A program made the translations under genes and the position numbers. A stretch of 64,000 nt of DNA from Paramesorhizobium sp049065735 (GTDB lineage Bacteria > Pseudomonadota > Alphaproteobacteria > Rhizobiales > Rhizobiaceae): assembly GCF_049065735.1 (NCBI RefSeq), contig NZ_JBAKHD010000009.1:78259-142258 (forward strand), written 5' to 3'. Under the pieces are notes generated by a model that had not been told where the DNA came from, ran no database searches, and saw only the letters and a list, made by a program, of their open reading frames with translations. Below, piece after piece: positions 16,863-25,670 of the stretch. Numbering within the stretch: position 1 is the stretch's first letter; every line of letters starts with the position of its first letter.

Positions 16863-18298
16863 AACGCTTTTTGCCGCGGACCTTGCCGAGCTGGTTGCTG
16901 CTCATCTTGATTGCCGGCCTGGTGGCGACACAGACGGCGACGCTCTCCATCGTCTCGCGCGATCGTGCCGACAACAACAATTTCCTTGAGCTTTTCCGGC
17001 TAAGCGAGCGGGCCGATACCCTGGTGAAGCTCCTTTATGCGGCACCGGCCGAAAGCCGGCAGAAGCTGGCGGCGAACATTTCCACTCCTTCCCGCCCGGT
17101 GTCCCTTTCTGATATTCCCGTCGTCAAATCCGCGATTGCATCCGATGACACAATGGCGGAGCTGGAGGATGTTCTTGTTGCGAGGATGTCAAGCTTCGGG
17201 GTTGTGGATGTCCGTATTCGCCGCGACATGCCCGAAACGGAGGCTGCGGCATTCCTGCCCGACCCGGCCGATCAGGGCGCGGGGGTGGTCGAGCAAGAGT
17301 TGTCGGATCTGGCCGCCGACTTCAGCCAAAGCGAAAGACTGATGGCCTCGATTCAATTCAGGGACGGCCAGTGGGTGAATTTTTCGACGCCGATCTCTCC
17401 GGTGGATCCCATCCTGACGCCACAGACGCTGCCGCTTTACGGCACCGTTGCGGCGCTCGTCATCATCATGTCGATCTGGGCCATGCGCCGCCTGACGGCG
17501 CCCTATCAGGTGCTCGAAAAGGCCGTAGAGCGTATCGGCGCGGATGTCAAAAATCCTCCCCTGCCGGAGATCGGCCCGGCCGAGTACAGATCCGCCGCCC
17601 GGGCCGTCAATGCGATGCAGGAGCGGCTGAAAGGCTACATCGCCGAGCGGGAGCATCTGGCCGCTGCTCTTGCCCACGATCTCAGGACACCGCTGACGCG
17701 CGCGCGGCTGCGGCTCGAGATGCTGCGAAACGCCAAATTGCGCCAGGCCCTAGCAAACGACCTCAATGATATCGACGCTATCGTCAAATCCGTCATCGAC
17801 TTTGCGAATTATGAAATTGTCGAAGAAGAAAAGGAGAAGATCGATTTCTGGTCGCTGATTGATTCCATCGCGGATGAATATCCGCAGATTTCATTCGGCC
17901 CGGACACCGTGCATGCGCGCGGGCTGATATGTTATGGGCAACCGGTCGCCCTGCGCCGGTGCATCACCAACCTCATCGATAATGCCGTCACTTACGGAAA
18001 GGCTGTTACCATCGACCTGTTCCAGACCGAACAGGAGATCGTGCTGACCATCGCCGACAGGGGGCCCGGAATACCAAAGGAAAAGCTCGACGAGGTGTTC
18101 GAGCCATTCAGCCGGCTGGAGGGCTCGCGCAACCGGAAGACGGGCGGCTTCGGCTTAGGGCTGACGATCGCTCGCGGTATTGCACGACGCGCTGGCGGCG
18201 ATATCGTGCTGGCGAACGGCCCGGAGGGTGGACTGCAGGCCCGGCTCATCCTGCCCCGCCTGCAGGGATCATCCGGGTCGGGAGTCTCTGCCAACTGA
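16859..18298 (+). CDS. Sensor histidine kinase (EnvZ-like)
   Basis: A 479-residue membrane histidine kinase. One membrane segment lies at about residues 10-30 and a second around 192-212 (GTVAALVIIMSIWAMRRL), enclosing a periplasmic sensor of about 160 residues. A HAMP domain follows (TAPYQVLEKAVERIGADVKNPPLPE). The HisKA box AALAHDLRTPLTRAR holds the phosphorylated His273. The ATPase domain shows the N box NLIDNAVTYG, G1 DRGPGIP, F box and G2 GGFGLGLTIARG. It pairs with the response regulator encoded just upstream and overlapping. The signal is unknown. Confidence 0.93.
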   Translation: MKRFLPRTLPSWLLLILIAGLVATQTATLSIVSRDRADNNNFLELFRLSERADTLVKLLYAAPAESRQKLAANISTPSRPVSLSDIPVVKSAIASDDTMAELEDVLVARMSSFGVVDVRIRRDMPETEAAAFLPDPADQGAGVVEQELSDLAADFSQSERLMASIQFRDGQWVNFSTPISPVDPILTPQTLPLYGTVAALVIIMSIWAMRRLTAPYQVLEKAVERIGADVKNPPLPEIGPAEYRSAARAVNAMQERLKGYIAEREHLAAALAHDLRTPLTRARLRLEMLRNAKLRQALANDLNDIDAIVKSVIDFANYEIVEEEKEKIDFWSLIDSIADEYPQISFGPDTVHARGLICYGQPVALRRCITNLIDNAVTYGKAVTIDLFQTEQEIVLTIADRGPGIPKEKLDEVFEPFSRLEGSRNRKTGGFGLGLTIARGIARRAGGDIVLANGPEGGLQARLILPRLQGSSGSGVSAN

Positions 18299-18730
18299 GT
18301 GGTTAATAGGCTGACGTGGCTTCCTGACGGAGCCGAAGCGAGTGCGCTGCCTGGGAGACCGTCCCCGTTCACGGGACGAACAACAATCCGTGATCTGAAT
18401 GTATCTCCCAGTTGCATTGATTTGTCTCAACATGGCTGCGATTTGGCGCAGCGCCCATAAATCTCGCCTATGGGCCGATTTCGCATGGCGGATTTTGCGT
18501 ATATTATCTAATAACAACAATAAGTTAGCTGCGTCTACACTCGGTATGCTTGTTTTGATGGCGTGGTGGGCTGGCAGGCCAGCCTCGTAAATAGTCTTAT
18601 GGACGGATTGTCGCAGGGGGCGGGGTTCCGGAGCCGGAATTTGTCTGAATGATGGCCGGGACGATTCGCATTGTGGCTTTTTCGGAAAGCGTATCGAACC
18701 GTCCACCCACCCAATCGGCAGGAAATGCAA
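18299..18730. other. Intergenic region before the dehydrogenase operon
   Basis: A 432-bp stretch without a convincing gene. A small hairpin GTCCC/GGGAC with flanking CG (about 18360-18378) lies 60 bases after the kinase stop, and a second hairpin GGCTGG/CCAGCC lies near 18569-18584. The sequence GCGTATATTATC (about 18497-18509) could be a -10 region for the downstream operon. The 63-residue frame at 18399-18590 has no ribosome site and biased composition and is not called. Confidence 0.4.
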
Positions 18731-19432
18731 ATGACCGACCTTCCCGGATATCCGAGCCGGCGCAGCTTTTTGAAAGCTTCCGCCGCAAGCGCGGTGCTTT
18801 CAGGGCTCCCCATCTCCGCCAAAGCGGAACCGAAGACGCCTCCCGTTCCACTCGAGCAATATGAGCGCCAATATTTCAACGATGTTGAATGGGCCTTCAT
18901 CCTCGCCGCCACGGCGCGGTTGATCCCATCAGAGGGCGACGGTCCCGGCGCCATCGAAACCCGGGTGCCCGTTTTCATCGATCTCCAGCTTGCCGGCGAT
19001 TATGGCCGGGCGGATGATTGGTATATGGTCGGGCCGCATGATCCATCAGCTGACCCGATGCTGGGCTGGCAGACGCCGCTCAACCCCGCGCAGCTTTACC
19101 GGCAGGCTATCCCGGCCTTCAATGCCTGGTGCGAGCAGACATATGGCGCGGCATTCGCGGCGCTGAATGCGGAACAGCAGGATGCGGCGCTGACGGCTCT
19201 TCAGAAAGGCCAGGTTGGCCTGCAGCCTGAGCTGCGCGATTTCTTCACCGTCCTCCTGCAGAACACCAAGGAAGGTTATTTCGCCGATCCCATGTATGGC
19301 GGCAATCACGGCATGCAGTCGTGGACCCATATCGGCTTCCCCGGCGCGCGCGCCAACTACAAGGAATGGGTCGAGCGGCACAATATCCGCTACCCGCTGG
19401 GTCCCGTTTCGATCAAGGGGGAGAGGGCATAA
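18731..19432 (+). CDS. Gluconate 2-dehydrogenase-type gamma subunit (Tat-exported)
   Basis: A 233-residue small subunit of a membrane-associated FAD dehydrogenase complex. The N-terminus has a textbook twin-arginine signal, PSRRSFLKASAASAVLSGLP. The rest matches the gluconate 2-dehydrogenase subunit 3 family: FNDVEWAFILAATARLIPSEGDGPGAIE, then GWQTPLNPAQLYR and GNHGMQSWTHIGFPG. AGGA lies 7 bases before ATG 18731, better than the ATG at 18725. The gamma subunit carries the flavoprotein subunit through the Tat system. Its TAA overlaps the next start (TAATG). Confidence 0.9.
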   Translation: MTDLPGYPSRRSFLKASAASAVLSGLPISAKAEPKTPPVPLEQYERQYFNDVEWAFILAATARLIPSEGDGPGAIETRVPVFIDLQLAGDYGRADDWYMVGPHDPSADPMLGWQTPLNPAQLYRQAIPAFNAWCEQTYGAAFAALNAEQQDAALTALQKGQVGLQPELRDFFTVLLQNTKEGYFADPMYGGNHGMQSWTHIGFPGARANYKEWVERHNIRYPLGPVSIKGERA

Positions 19433-21201
19433 TGGCACGCCAGGAAAAGAAGAAAGACGTGGTCGTCGTCGGCCTCGGCTGGACGGGTGCCATCCTCTCC
19501 ATGGAACTCGCCCAGGAAGGGCTGGAAATCGTGGCGCTCGAACGCGGGCCCGACCAGAACACGGTCCCCGACTTCAAGTATCCCAACATGATCGACGAGC
19601 TGAAATATGGCGTGCGGCTGAAGATGATGCAGCGCGCCAGCCAGCAAACGGTCACGGTGCGCCGCAACCAGGATGAGGTCGCGCTGCCCTATCGCAGCTT
19701 CGGCTCCTTCCTGCCGGGCAATGGCGTCGGCGGCGCAGGCACGCACTGGAACGGCCTCAACTGGCGTCCGCAGCCAGAGGAATTGCGGCTGCGCTCCTAT
19801 GTGCGCGAGCGCTGGGGTGAGCAGATCATTCCCGACGACATGTTGCTGGGCGATTATCCGATCACCTATGACGAACTGGAGCCGTTCTTCGACCGGTTCG
19901 AGCGCGTCGCCGGCATTTCCGGCAAGGCCGGCAATATCAAGGGCCAGATCATCGAGGGCGGCAATCCGTTCGAGGGATGGCGCTCGCGTGAATATCCGAT
20001 GCCGCCGATGCCCACGACCTGGGACGGCAGGAAGTTCGCGGACGCGGCCAAGGCCATGGGATATCATCCGTTCCCGTCGCCCGGCGGTATCGCTTCGACG
20101 GCCTATGTCAACGAATATGGCATGCAGATGGGGCCGTGCAATCATTGCGGCTTCTGCGAGCGTTTCGGATGCTATCAATATTCGAAATCCTCGCCGCAAA
20201 CCGCGATTCTCGATGCACTCAAGCGCATGCCGAATTTCTCCTACCGCACGGGGGCCGAGGTGCTGCGCGTTGAGATGGCGCCTGATGGCAAGACGGCCAC
20301 CGGCGTGACCTATTTCGACGAAAATAGCCAGGAAGAGGTCTTCCAGCCCGCCGATATCGTCGTCCTGGCGTCGTTCCAGCTCAACAATGTCCATCTGGCG
20401 CTGCTTTCGGGCATCGGCCAGCCCTACGACCCGGTGACGGGCGAGGGCGTGACGGGCCGCAATTATGCCTACCAGCTCACCGGCGGCGTGTCGCTCTTCT
20501 ACAAGAACGAAGAGTTCAATCCGTTCATCGGCACCGGCGCGAACGGCATGTGCATCGATGATTTCGGCGTCAACCAGATCGATTTCGGACGGGAAGGCTT
20601 TATCGGCGGCGCTTACTGGCGTGCCGGCCAGACCAACGGGCAGCCGATCCGCAGCATGGCGCTGCCCTCGAATACGCCGAGCTGGGGTGCGGGCTGGAAG
20701 AAAGCAATCGCCGAGTGGTACGGCCATGTCATGAATATCGGAACCCACGGTTCCGTCATGTCCTACCGGACCAACCATCTCGACCTCGACCCGACCTACA
20801 AGGATCGGCATGGCCGCCCGCTCATGCGGATGACGTTCAACTGGAATCCCAACGATATCCGCATGACGCAGTTCATGAAGCGCAAGGCGGAAGAACTAGC
20901 CAAGACCATGAACCCGGACCTGCTGCAATCGTCGTTCAAGAAGGAAGGCGCGCAGTTCGATGTGCGGCCCTATCAGACGACGCACACGACAGGCGGCCAC
21001 ATCATGTCGGACAATCCGCGTGAGGGCGTGGTCAACCGCTATTCGCAGGCATGGGACAAGCACAATGTGTTCATGACCGGCGCGGGCAATTTCGTTCAGA
21101 ACACGCAGTATAACCCGACCGGCCTTCTCGGCGGACTTGCCTATTCCACCGCGCATGCGATCCGCACACAATATCTGTCCAACCCGCGGCCGCTGATCTG
21201 A
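19432..21201 (+). CDS. GMC-family FAD dehydrogenase, catalytic subunit (gluconate 2-dehydrogenase type)
   Basis: A 589-residue flavoprotein. The FAD-binding Rossmann motif is at the N-terminus (VVVGLGWTGAILSMELAQEG, then LERG). The C-terminal GMC domain has TTHTTGGHIM and GAGNFVQNTQYNPTGLLGGLAYSTAHAI, with the active-site His/Asn region. A cluster C236-N-H-C239-G-F-C242-E-R-F-G-C247 could hold an iron-sulfur centre, as reported for the bacterial FAD-dependent glucose dehydrogenase catalytic subunit. It lacks its own signal peptide and should be exported with the gamma subunit, passing electrons to the cytochrome c encoded next. Gluconate, 2-ketogluconate, glucose or sorbitol are candidate substrates. 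Confidence 0.9.
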   Translation: MARQEKKKDVVVVGLGWTGAILSMELAQEGLEIVALERGPDQNTVPDFKYPNMIDELKYGVRLKMMQRASQQTVTVRRNQDEVALPYRSFGSFLPGNGVGGAGTHWNGLNWRPQPEELRLRSYVRERWGEQIIPDDMLLGDYPITYDELEPFFDRFERVAGISGKAGNIKGQIIEGGNPFEGWRSREYPMPPMPTTWDGRKFADAAKAMGYHPFPSPGGIASTAYVNEYGMQMGPCNHCGFCERFGCYQYSKSSPQTAILDALKRMPNFSYRTGAEVLRVEMAPDGKTATGVTYFDENSQEEVFQPADIVVLASFQLNNVHLALLSGIGQPYDPVTGEGVTGRNYAYQLTGGVSLFYKNEEFNPFIGTGANGMCIDDFGVNQIDFGREGFIGGAYWRAGQTNGQPIRSMALPSNTPSWGAGWKKAIAEWYGHVMNIGTHGSVMSYRTNHLDLDPTYKDRHGRPLMRMTFNWNPNDIRMTQFMKRKAEELAKTMNPDLLQSSFKKEGAQFDVRPYQTTHTTGGHIMSDNPREGVVNRYSQAWDKHNVFMTGAGNFVQNTQYNPTGLLGGLAYSTAHAIRTQYLSNPRPLI

Positions 21202-21212
21202 GGAGAATGGCG

Positions 21213-22565
21213 ATGAAAACTTTTCTGCGCATCATCGGCGTTCTCGTCATCATTGGAATTGCTGCACTCCTGGCCTTCCTGTTCGTGCCTGTGCAACTGA
21301 CCAAGCCGACGAAGGAACTGGCCGCCGACTGGAAACCCGCCCCCGGACAGGGCGAATATGTGATGTATGCCTCCGACTGCATGGCCTGCCATACGGCGGA
21401 GGGCGGCAAGCCCTTTGCCGGCGGACGCCCGATCGCCAGCCCCATGGGCACGATCTGGACCACCAACATCACCCCCGACCCGGAAACCGGTATCGGCAAC
21501 TGGACGCTCGATCAGTTCCGCGCCGCCCTCTATGACGGCATTCGCGCCGATGGGGCCCATCTCTATCCCGCGATGCCCTATGAGAACTACCGCAAGCTCA
21601 CCGAGGAGGATGTCCGGGCGCTCTATGATTATTTCATGCACCAGGTCCCGCCGGTGAAGAACGCCGTTCAGGAAACAAAGCTCGGTTTCCCGTTCAACAT
21701 GCGTTTCGGCATTCGCGCGTGGAATTGGCTGGCTTTGAGGCATGAAGCAGGCTTCACCCCGGCGGGTAAGTCCGAAATGCAGGACCGCGGTCAGTATCTC
21801 GTGGAAGGACCGGCCCACTGCGCGGCCTGCCACAGCCCGCGCAATCCGCTGATGATGCAGAGCGGGCTTAAAGCCGGCGACAAGGACTTCCTCACAGGCG
21901 GCGTTGTCGATGGCTGGAACGCGCCCTCGCTGCGCGGACCGAACTCCGCTTCGCAGAAATGGTCCATGGAGGAAATGGCGGCCTATCTCGCGACGGGGCG
22001 CAACGCGCACTCGACCGCCAATGGTGAGATGGGGTTCGTCGTCAGGGACTCGCTGCAACACCTGACCGATGCGGATAATCTGGCAATTGCAGCCTTCTTG
22101 AAGAGCATCGATGGCGGCGAGGTCGAGACGCCGCAGGGCTTTGCCACGAAGGCCTCGACGGCGCTTCCCGCTGCTGAAGCAGATTCCGCCGGTGAAAAGA
22201 CGGCGACCATGCTGACGGAGGCTTCCCCCTCTATGCCCCTGGGCGCCCGGCTTTACATCGACAATTGCGCCGCTTGTCATTTCGTGACGGGCAAAGGCGC
22301 GCCGGGCATCTTCCCCGAGCTTGCCGACAATGATCTGGTGACCGGTTCGGAGGTGAAGCCGCTGATCTCGATCATCCTCAACGGCGCCGAGGTACCTTCG
22401 ACGCAGAAGCGCCCGATGCGGCTGGTGATGCAGGGCTATGCGGACCGCCTGAGCGACGAAGAAGTCGCGGAACTGGCAAGCTTCGTTCGTTCCGCATGGG
22501 GCAATAATGCCAGCGCCGTCAAGGCCTCGGACGTGGCGGCGGTGCGAAACAGCCAACCGCATTGA
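21213..22565 (+). CDS. Triheme cytochrome c subunit of the membrane dehydrogenase
   Basis: A 450-residue cytochrome with an N-terminal signal or anchor (FLRIIGVLVIIGIAALLAFLF) and three heme c sites: CMACH (about residue 53), CAACH (about 206) and CAACH (about 353). This matches the membrane-bound cytochrome c subunit of gluconate, sorbitol and alcohol dehydrogenases, which hands electrons to ubiquinone. ATG 21213 is chosen over 21207 because GAGGAG abuts the earlier codon and is correctly spaced for the later one. It completes the three-gene operon; a GC-rich hairpin follows at 22579-22603. Confidence 0.92.
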   Translation: MKTFLRIIGVLVIIGIAALLAFLFVPVQLTKPTKELAADWKPAPGQGEYVMYASDCMACHTAEGGKPFAGGRPIASPMGTIWTTNITPDPETGIGNWTLDQFRAALYDGIRADGAHLYPAMPYENYRKLTEEDVRALYDYFMHQVPPVKNAVQETKLGFPFNMRFGIRAWNWLALRHEAGFTPAGKSEMQDRGQYLVEGPAHCAACHSPRNPLMMQSGLKAGDKDFLTGGVVDGWNAPSLRGPNSASQKWSMEEMAAYLATGRNAHSTANGEMGFVVRDSLQHLTDADNLAIAAFLKSIDGGEVETPQGFATKASTALPAAEADSAGEKTATMLTEASPSMPLGARLYIDNCAACHFVTGKGAPGIFPELADNDLVTGSEVKPLISIILNGAEVPSTQKRPMRLVMQGYADRLSDEEVAELASFVRSAWGNNASAVKASDVAAVRNSQPH

Positions 22566-22578
22566 CCGCAATGATGCA

Positions 22579-22603
22579 CCGGCGGCGGGAGTTCCGCCGC
22601 CGG
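22579..22603 (+). terminator. GC-rich hairpin after the cytochrome gene, terminator-like
   Basis: A 10-bp perfect stem CCGGCGGCGG / CCGCCGCCGG with a 5-base loop 13 bases after the stop codon. No T run follows, so it may stabilise the 3' end or act with Rho rather than terminate alone. Confidence 0.5.
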
Positions 22604-22784
22604 CTGAAGGCACCTCACCATTGTCAGGCACTTGAGCAGGATAAAATTGCTGTCAGGCCGCTGATTTCCTCGCCATATTCCTTTATTAGACGGTGCGAGG
22701 CCTCCGAACGGGCGTGATGCGGCCCATCCGGAGAATGTGAAAATATGGATAGCGATGCGATAGGCATTGCGGAGAGGAATTGAA

Positions 22785-24305
22785 ATGAGCTGGAAGCCCC
22801 ACGGACGCCATCTGATTGCCGGGACGTGGACAGCGGGCGAGAAGACCTTCGAGTCGGCGCCTGCGACGGGTCCGTCACATGAATTCGCCGTCGGCACGCC
22901 GGAACTGGTCGCCCGCGCCTGCGAGGCCGCCGAGGATGCGTTCTGGACGTATGGCTATACCTCGCGCGAGCAGCGCGCGGCATTTCTTGACGCGATTGCC
23001 GATGAAATCGAGGCGCGTGCCGCTGCCATCACCGAGATCGGCACGCAGGAAACCGGCCTGCCCGCAGGCCGTCTGGAAGGCGAGCGTGGCCGCACGACGG
23101 GCCAACTGCGTCTTTTCGCCGAGCATATCCGCAAGGGCGAATATCTCGACCGCCGCGTCGATCAGGCGCTGCCTGACCGCAAGCCTCTGCCGCGTCCGGA
23201 AATTCGCCTGATGCAGCGTCCGGTCGGCCCGGTCGCGGTATTCGGCGCGTCCAACTTTCCGCTGGCCTTCTCTACCGCCGGCGGCGACACGGCGGCAGCG
23301 CTTGCTGCGGGCTGCCCGGTTGTGGTGAAAGGTCACTCGGCCCATCCCGGAACCGGCGAGATCGTAGCCGAGGCCATCCTTGCGGCGATTGAAAAGACCG
23401 GCATGCCCAAGGGCGTGTTCAGCCTCATTCAGGGCGGCGACCGCAAGGTGGGCGAGGCGCTCGTCACGCATCCGCTGATCAAGGCTGTTGGCTTCACCGG
23501 ATCGCTTGCAGGAGGGCGCGCCCTCTTCAATCTCTGTGCGCAGCGGCCGGAGCCGATTCCGTTCTTCGGTGAGCTGGGCTCGGTCAACCCGATGTTCATG
23601 CTGCCGCAGGCTGTCAAGGCGCGCGCAAGCTCGCTTGGCGAGGGCTGGGCCGGCTCGCTTACCCTGGGTGCTGGGCAATTCTGCACCAATCCGGGCATTG
23701 CCGTCGTCATCGATGGGCCGGACGCGGATAATTTCGTGAACTCCACCCGCGATGCGCTGGAAAAGGTCGCGCCGCAAACCATGCTGACCGACGGTATTGC
23801 GAAAGCCTATCAGGATGGCAAGGCCCGCTTCGACAGCCGTAATTCCGTCAAGCCGGTTCTCACCACCCAAAGCACAGGCCGGGAAGCCTCGCCCAATCTT
23901 TATGAAACGACGGGCGATGCGTTCCTGGAAGATCACACGCTGGGTGAAGAGGTGTTCGGCCCCCTCGGCGTCGTGGTCCGCGTGCGGTCGGTGGACGAGA
24001 TGGTTCATCTCGCCAAAGGGCTTGAAGGCCAGCTGACCGTGACATTGCATCTGGATGCCGCAGACGCGGATGACGCCCGCAAACTGCTTCCGGTTCTAGA
24101 GCGCAAGGCCGGGCGCATTCTCGCCAACGGTTTTCCCACGGGCGTAGAAGTGGTCGACTCGATGGTCCATGGCGGCCCGTATCCGGCAAGCACCAATTTC
24201 GGCGCAACCAGCGTCGGCACCATGTCCATCCGCCGCTTCCTGCGTCCGGTTTCCTACCAGAACATCCCAGCCGATATCCTGGCAGAGGATCTGGCCGGCG
24301 CCTGA
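22785..24305 (+). CDS. Aldehyde dehydrogenase (alpha-ketoglutaric semialdehyde dehydrogenase type)
   Basis: A 506-residue NADP-type aldehyde dehydrogenase. ATG 22785 is preceded by GGAGAGG. FGASNFPLAFSTAGGDTAAALAAGCPVVVKGHSAHPGT is the cofactor-binding region; the catalytic glutamate lies in FFGELGSVNP and the nucleophilic cysteine in GAGQFCTNPG. The opening and the KGHSAHPGT segment resemble 2,5-dioxopentanoate (alpha-ketoglutaric semialdehyde) dehydrogenases that end pentose, glucarate and hydroxyproline oxidation. It is preceded by about 220 bases after the dehydrogenase operon and probably has its own promoter. A sugar-acid oxidation role would fit the neighbouring complex but is inferred. 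Confidence 0.85.
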   Translation: MSWKPHGRHLIAGTWTAGEKTFESAPATGPSHEFAVGTPELVARACEAAEDAFWTYGYTSREQRAAFLDAIADEIEARAAAITEIGTQETGLPAGRLEGERGRTTGQLRLFAEHIRKGEYLDRRVDQALPDRKPLPRPEIRLMQRPVGPVAVFGASNFPLAFSTAGGDTAAALAAGCPVVVKGHSAHPGTGEIVAEAILAAIEKTGMPKGVFSLIQGGDRKVGEALVTHPLIKAVGFTGSLAGGRALFNLCAQRPEPIPFFGELGSVNPMFMLPQAVKARASSLGEGWAGSLTLGAGQFCTNPGIAVVIDGPDADNFVNSTRDALEKVAPQTMLTDGIAKAYQDGKARFDSRNSVKPVLTTQSTGREASPNLYETTGDAFLEDHTLGEEVFGPLGVVVRVRSVDEMVHLAKGLEGQLTVTLHLDAADADDARKLLPVLERKAGRILANGFPTGVEVVDSMVHGGPYPASTNFGATSVGTMSIRRFLRPVSYQNIPADILAEDLAGA

Positions 24306-24325
24306 TGGCCGGCCAATGACGTTGG

Positions 24326-24371
24326 CCTTGCCGCCGTTAGTCGGCTTTCCGGCTGGCAAACGGCGGCAAGG
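24326..24371. terminator. Large hairpin after the aldehyde dehydrogenase gene
   Basis: A 13-bp perfect inverted repeat CCTTGCCGCCGTT (24326-24338) and AACGGCGGCAAGG (24359-24371) with a 20-base loop, 20 bases after the stop codon. There is no T run, so termination is plausible but not certain. Confidence 0.5.
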
Positions 24372-24430
24372 CGCGTCTTCGGGGGTCGTCCGCGTCGCAT
24401 CGCTCGGGAAGGTCTTTGAGCTATTAGAGC

Positions 24431-24641
24431 TTTTTGACGGAAGCATGGGTGGGACAGTAACCCCCCTCTGCCCTGCCGGGCATCTCCCCCCTCAAGGGGG
24501 GAGATTGGCTGACACGACGCTCCAACCTCGTTCTGCAACGTTTGCGGTTGGTGCCGACATCGATGAAGGTGTAATCTCCCCCCTTGAGGGGGAGATGCCC
24601 GGCAGGGCAGAGGGGGGGTGTGCCTCGCGATTCCGTCAAAA
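24431..24641 (-). repeat. About 210-bp palindromic repeat element, copy 1
   Basis: A long imperfect palindrome. The inner arms contain GGGCATCTCCCC and GGGGAGATGCCC, each followed or preceded by a smaller hairpin (CCCCCTCAAGGGGGG and CCCCCCTTGAGGGGG). The outer ends are TTTTTGACGGAAGC on the left and ATTCCGTCAAAA on the right. Compared with copies at 50701 and 52756, this copy is in the opposite orientation: its right end matches their left end (GGAATCGCGAGGCA read on the minus strand). It has no coding capacity and resembles the Bru-RS/MITE-like elements of Brucellaceae. Confidence 0.8.
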
Positions 24642-24830
24642 CATAATATCCCCAACCGAGCATCATCATCCTTCGGAAAACGCTTCCTTGAAGCTTCCGT
24701 GACAAAACTGAAAAACAGCTGAAAACATCCGTCAGCAAACTGACATTCACGCCTTCTAAAGAGGTCGCCTAAGAGGCGCTGGCGGGGCCGCAAGGCAGGC
24801 TGGCGCACTTCCGACACAGAAGGCGCGCCC
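24642..24830 (+). promoter_or_regulatory. Promoter region of the CUT1 ABC operon with an inverted repeat
   Basis: This 189-bp stretch must hold the promoter of the operon starting at 24831. The clearest structure is GTCAG-CAAA-CTGAC (24731-24744), a candidate operator for the LacI-type repressor encoded at the other end of the locus. The link is a guess; the repeat is visible, the binding is not. Confidence 0.3.
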
Positions 24831-25670
24831 ATGAAGATCGTCCAGATCACCGATACGCATTTCAGCCCGAACAAGCCGCATTTCAATGGCAATTGGGAGC
24901 CGCTGGCTGAGTGGATCGAGGCGGAGCGGCCGGACCTCGTCATCCATACCGGCGATTTGACCGTCGATGGCGCGGACCGGGAAGACGATATCGCCTTTTC
25001 CCTTGACCTGATGCGGCAGGTCTCCGCGCCTGTTCTGATCGTCCCGGGCAATCATGATGTCGGCCATCTCCCCGGCTCGCACCAGCCCGTCGATGCCGTG
25101 CGGCTCGAGCGCTGGCGGCGGCTGGCCGGGCCGGATTATTGGGCCGAGGATGCGGGCGACTGGCGGCTCATTGGCCTCAACAGTCTGCTGATGGGCTTCG
25201 GGGACGCAGAGGAGGACGCGCAGTTCGAATGGCTGCAGAAGCAGCTCAGCGAGCGTAATAGCCGCCGCGTCGCGCTCTTCACCCATAAGCCGCTTTTCGT
25301 CGACGAGCCGAATGAAGGCGACACCGGCTATTGGGGCATCCGTCCCGCCCAGCGCCGCCGCCTCTACGATCTCATTGCCCTCCATGACGTCGCGCTCTTT
25401 GCCAGCGGACATCTCCACTGGGCGTGGAAAGGCATATTCGGCCAGACCTCGCTCGTCTGGGGACCGTCTGCGGCCTTCATTCTCGACGGAATGGAGCGCG
25501 AAATGCCGGGAGAGCGTCTGGTCGGCGCGGTCGTTCACAGTTTCGGAGAAGATGTGGCGAGCGAAATCGTCGCCGTGCCCGGCATGACCGCGCATGTGCT
25601 CGATGATGTGGTCGCCGAAGTCTACCCGCATGAGGCCCATAAGGTGCAGAAGAGGGAGCCGGCGGAATGA
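24831..25670 (+). CDS. Calcineurin-like metallophosphoesterase (cyclic nucleotide PDE / GpdQ type)
   Basis: A 279-residue metallophosphoesterase with all five motifs: ITDTHF (D-x-H), IHTGDLT (GD), VPGNHDVG (GNHD), LFTHKP (H) and GHLHWAWKG (GHxH). It belongs to the class III phosphodiesterase group that includes cAMP phosphodiesterases and glycerophosphodiesterase GpdQ. No signal peptide is seen, so it acts in the cytoplasm. It overlaps the ABC ATPase gene by four bases and heads the import operon, which suggests that it processes an imported phosphodiester or phosphorylated sugar derivative; this is inferred from context. Confidence 0.88.
   Translation: MKIVQITDTHFSPNKPHFNGNWEPLAEWIEAERPDLVIHTGDLTVDGADREDDIAFSLDLMRQVSAPVLIVPGNHDVGHLPGSHQPVDAVRLERWRRLAGPDYWAEDAGDWRLIGLNSLLMGFGDAEEDAQFEWLQKQLSERNSRRVALFTHKPLFVDEPNEGDTGYWGIRPAQRRRLYDLIALHDVALFASGHLHWAWKGIFGQTSLVWGPSAAFILDGMEREMPGERLVGAVVHSFGEDVASEIVAVPGMTAHVLDDVVAEVYPHEAHKVQKREPAE

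Noticed and set aside
18399..18590. 63-residue plus-strand frame between the kinase and the dehydrogenase operon
   Set aside because: No ribosome site, unusual composition and no resemblance to known small proteins; kept as intergenic.
19390..20811. 473-residue minus-strand open frame
   Set aside because: Antisense to the GMC dehydrogenase, whose FAD and active-site motifs are intact; composition is typical of a shadow.
24461..24619. Repeat arms as a possible CRISPR or attachment site
   Set aside because: There are only two inverted arms per element and no spacer-repeat array or integrase gene; it is a palindromic dispersed repeat.
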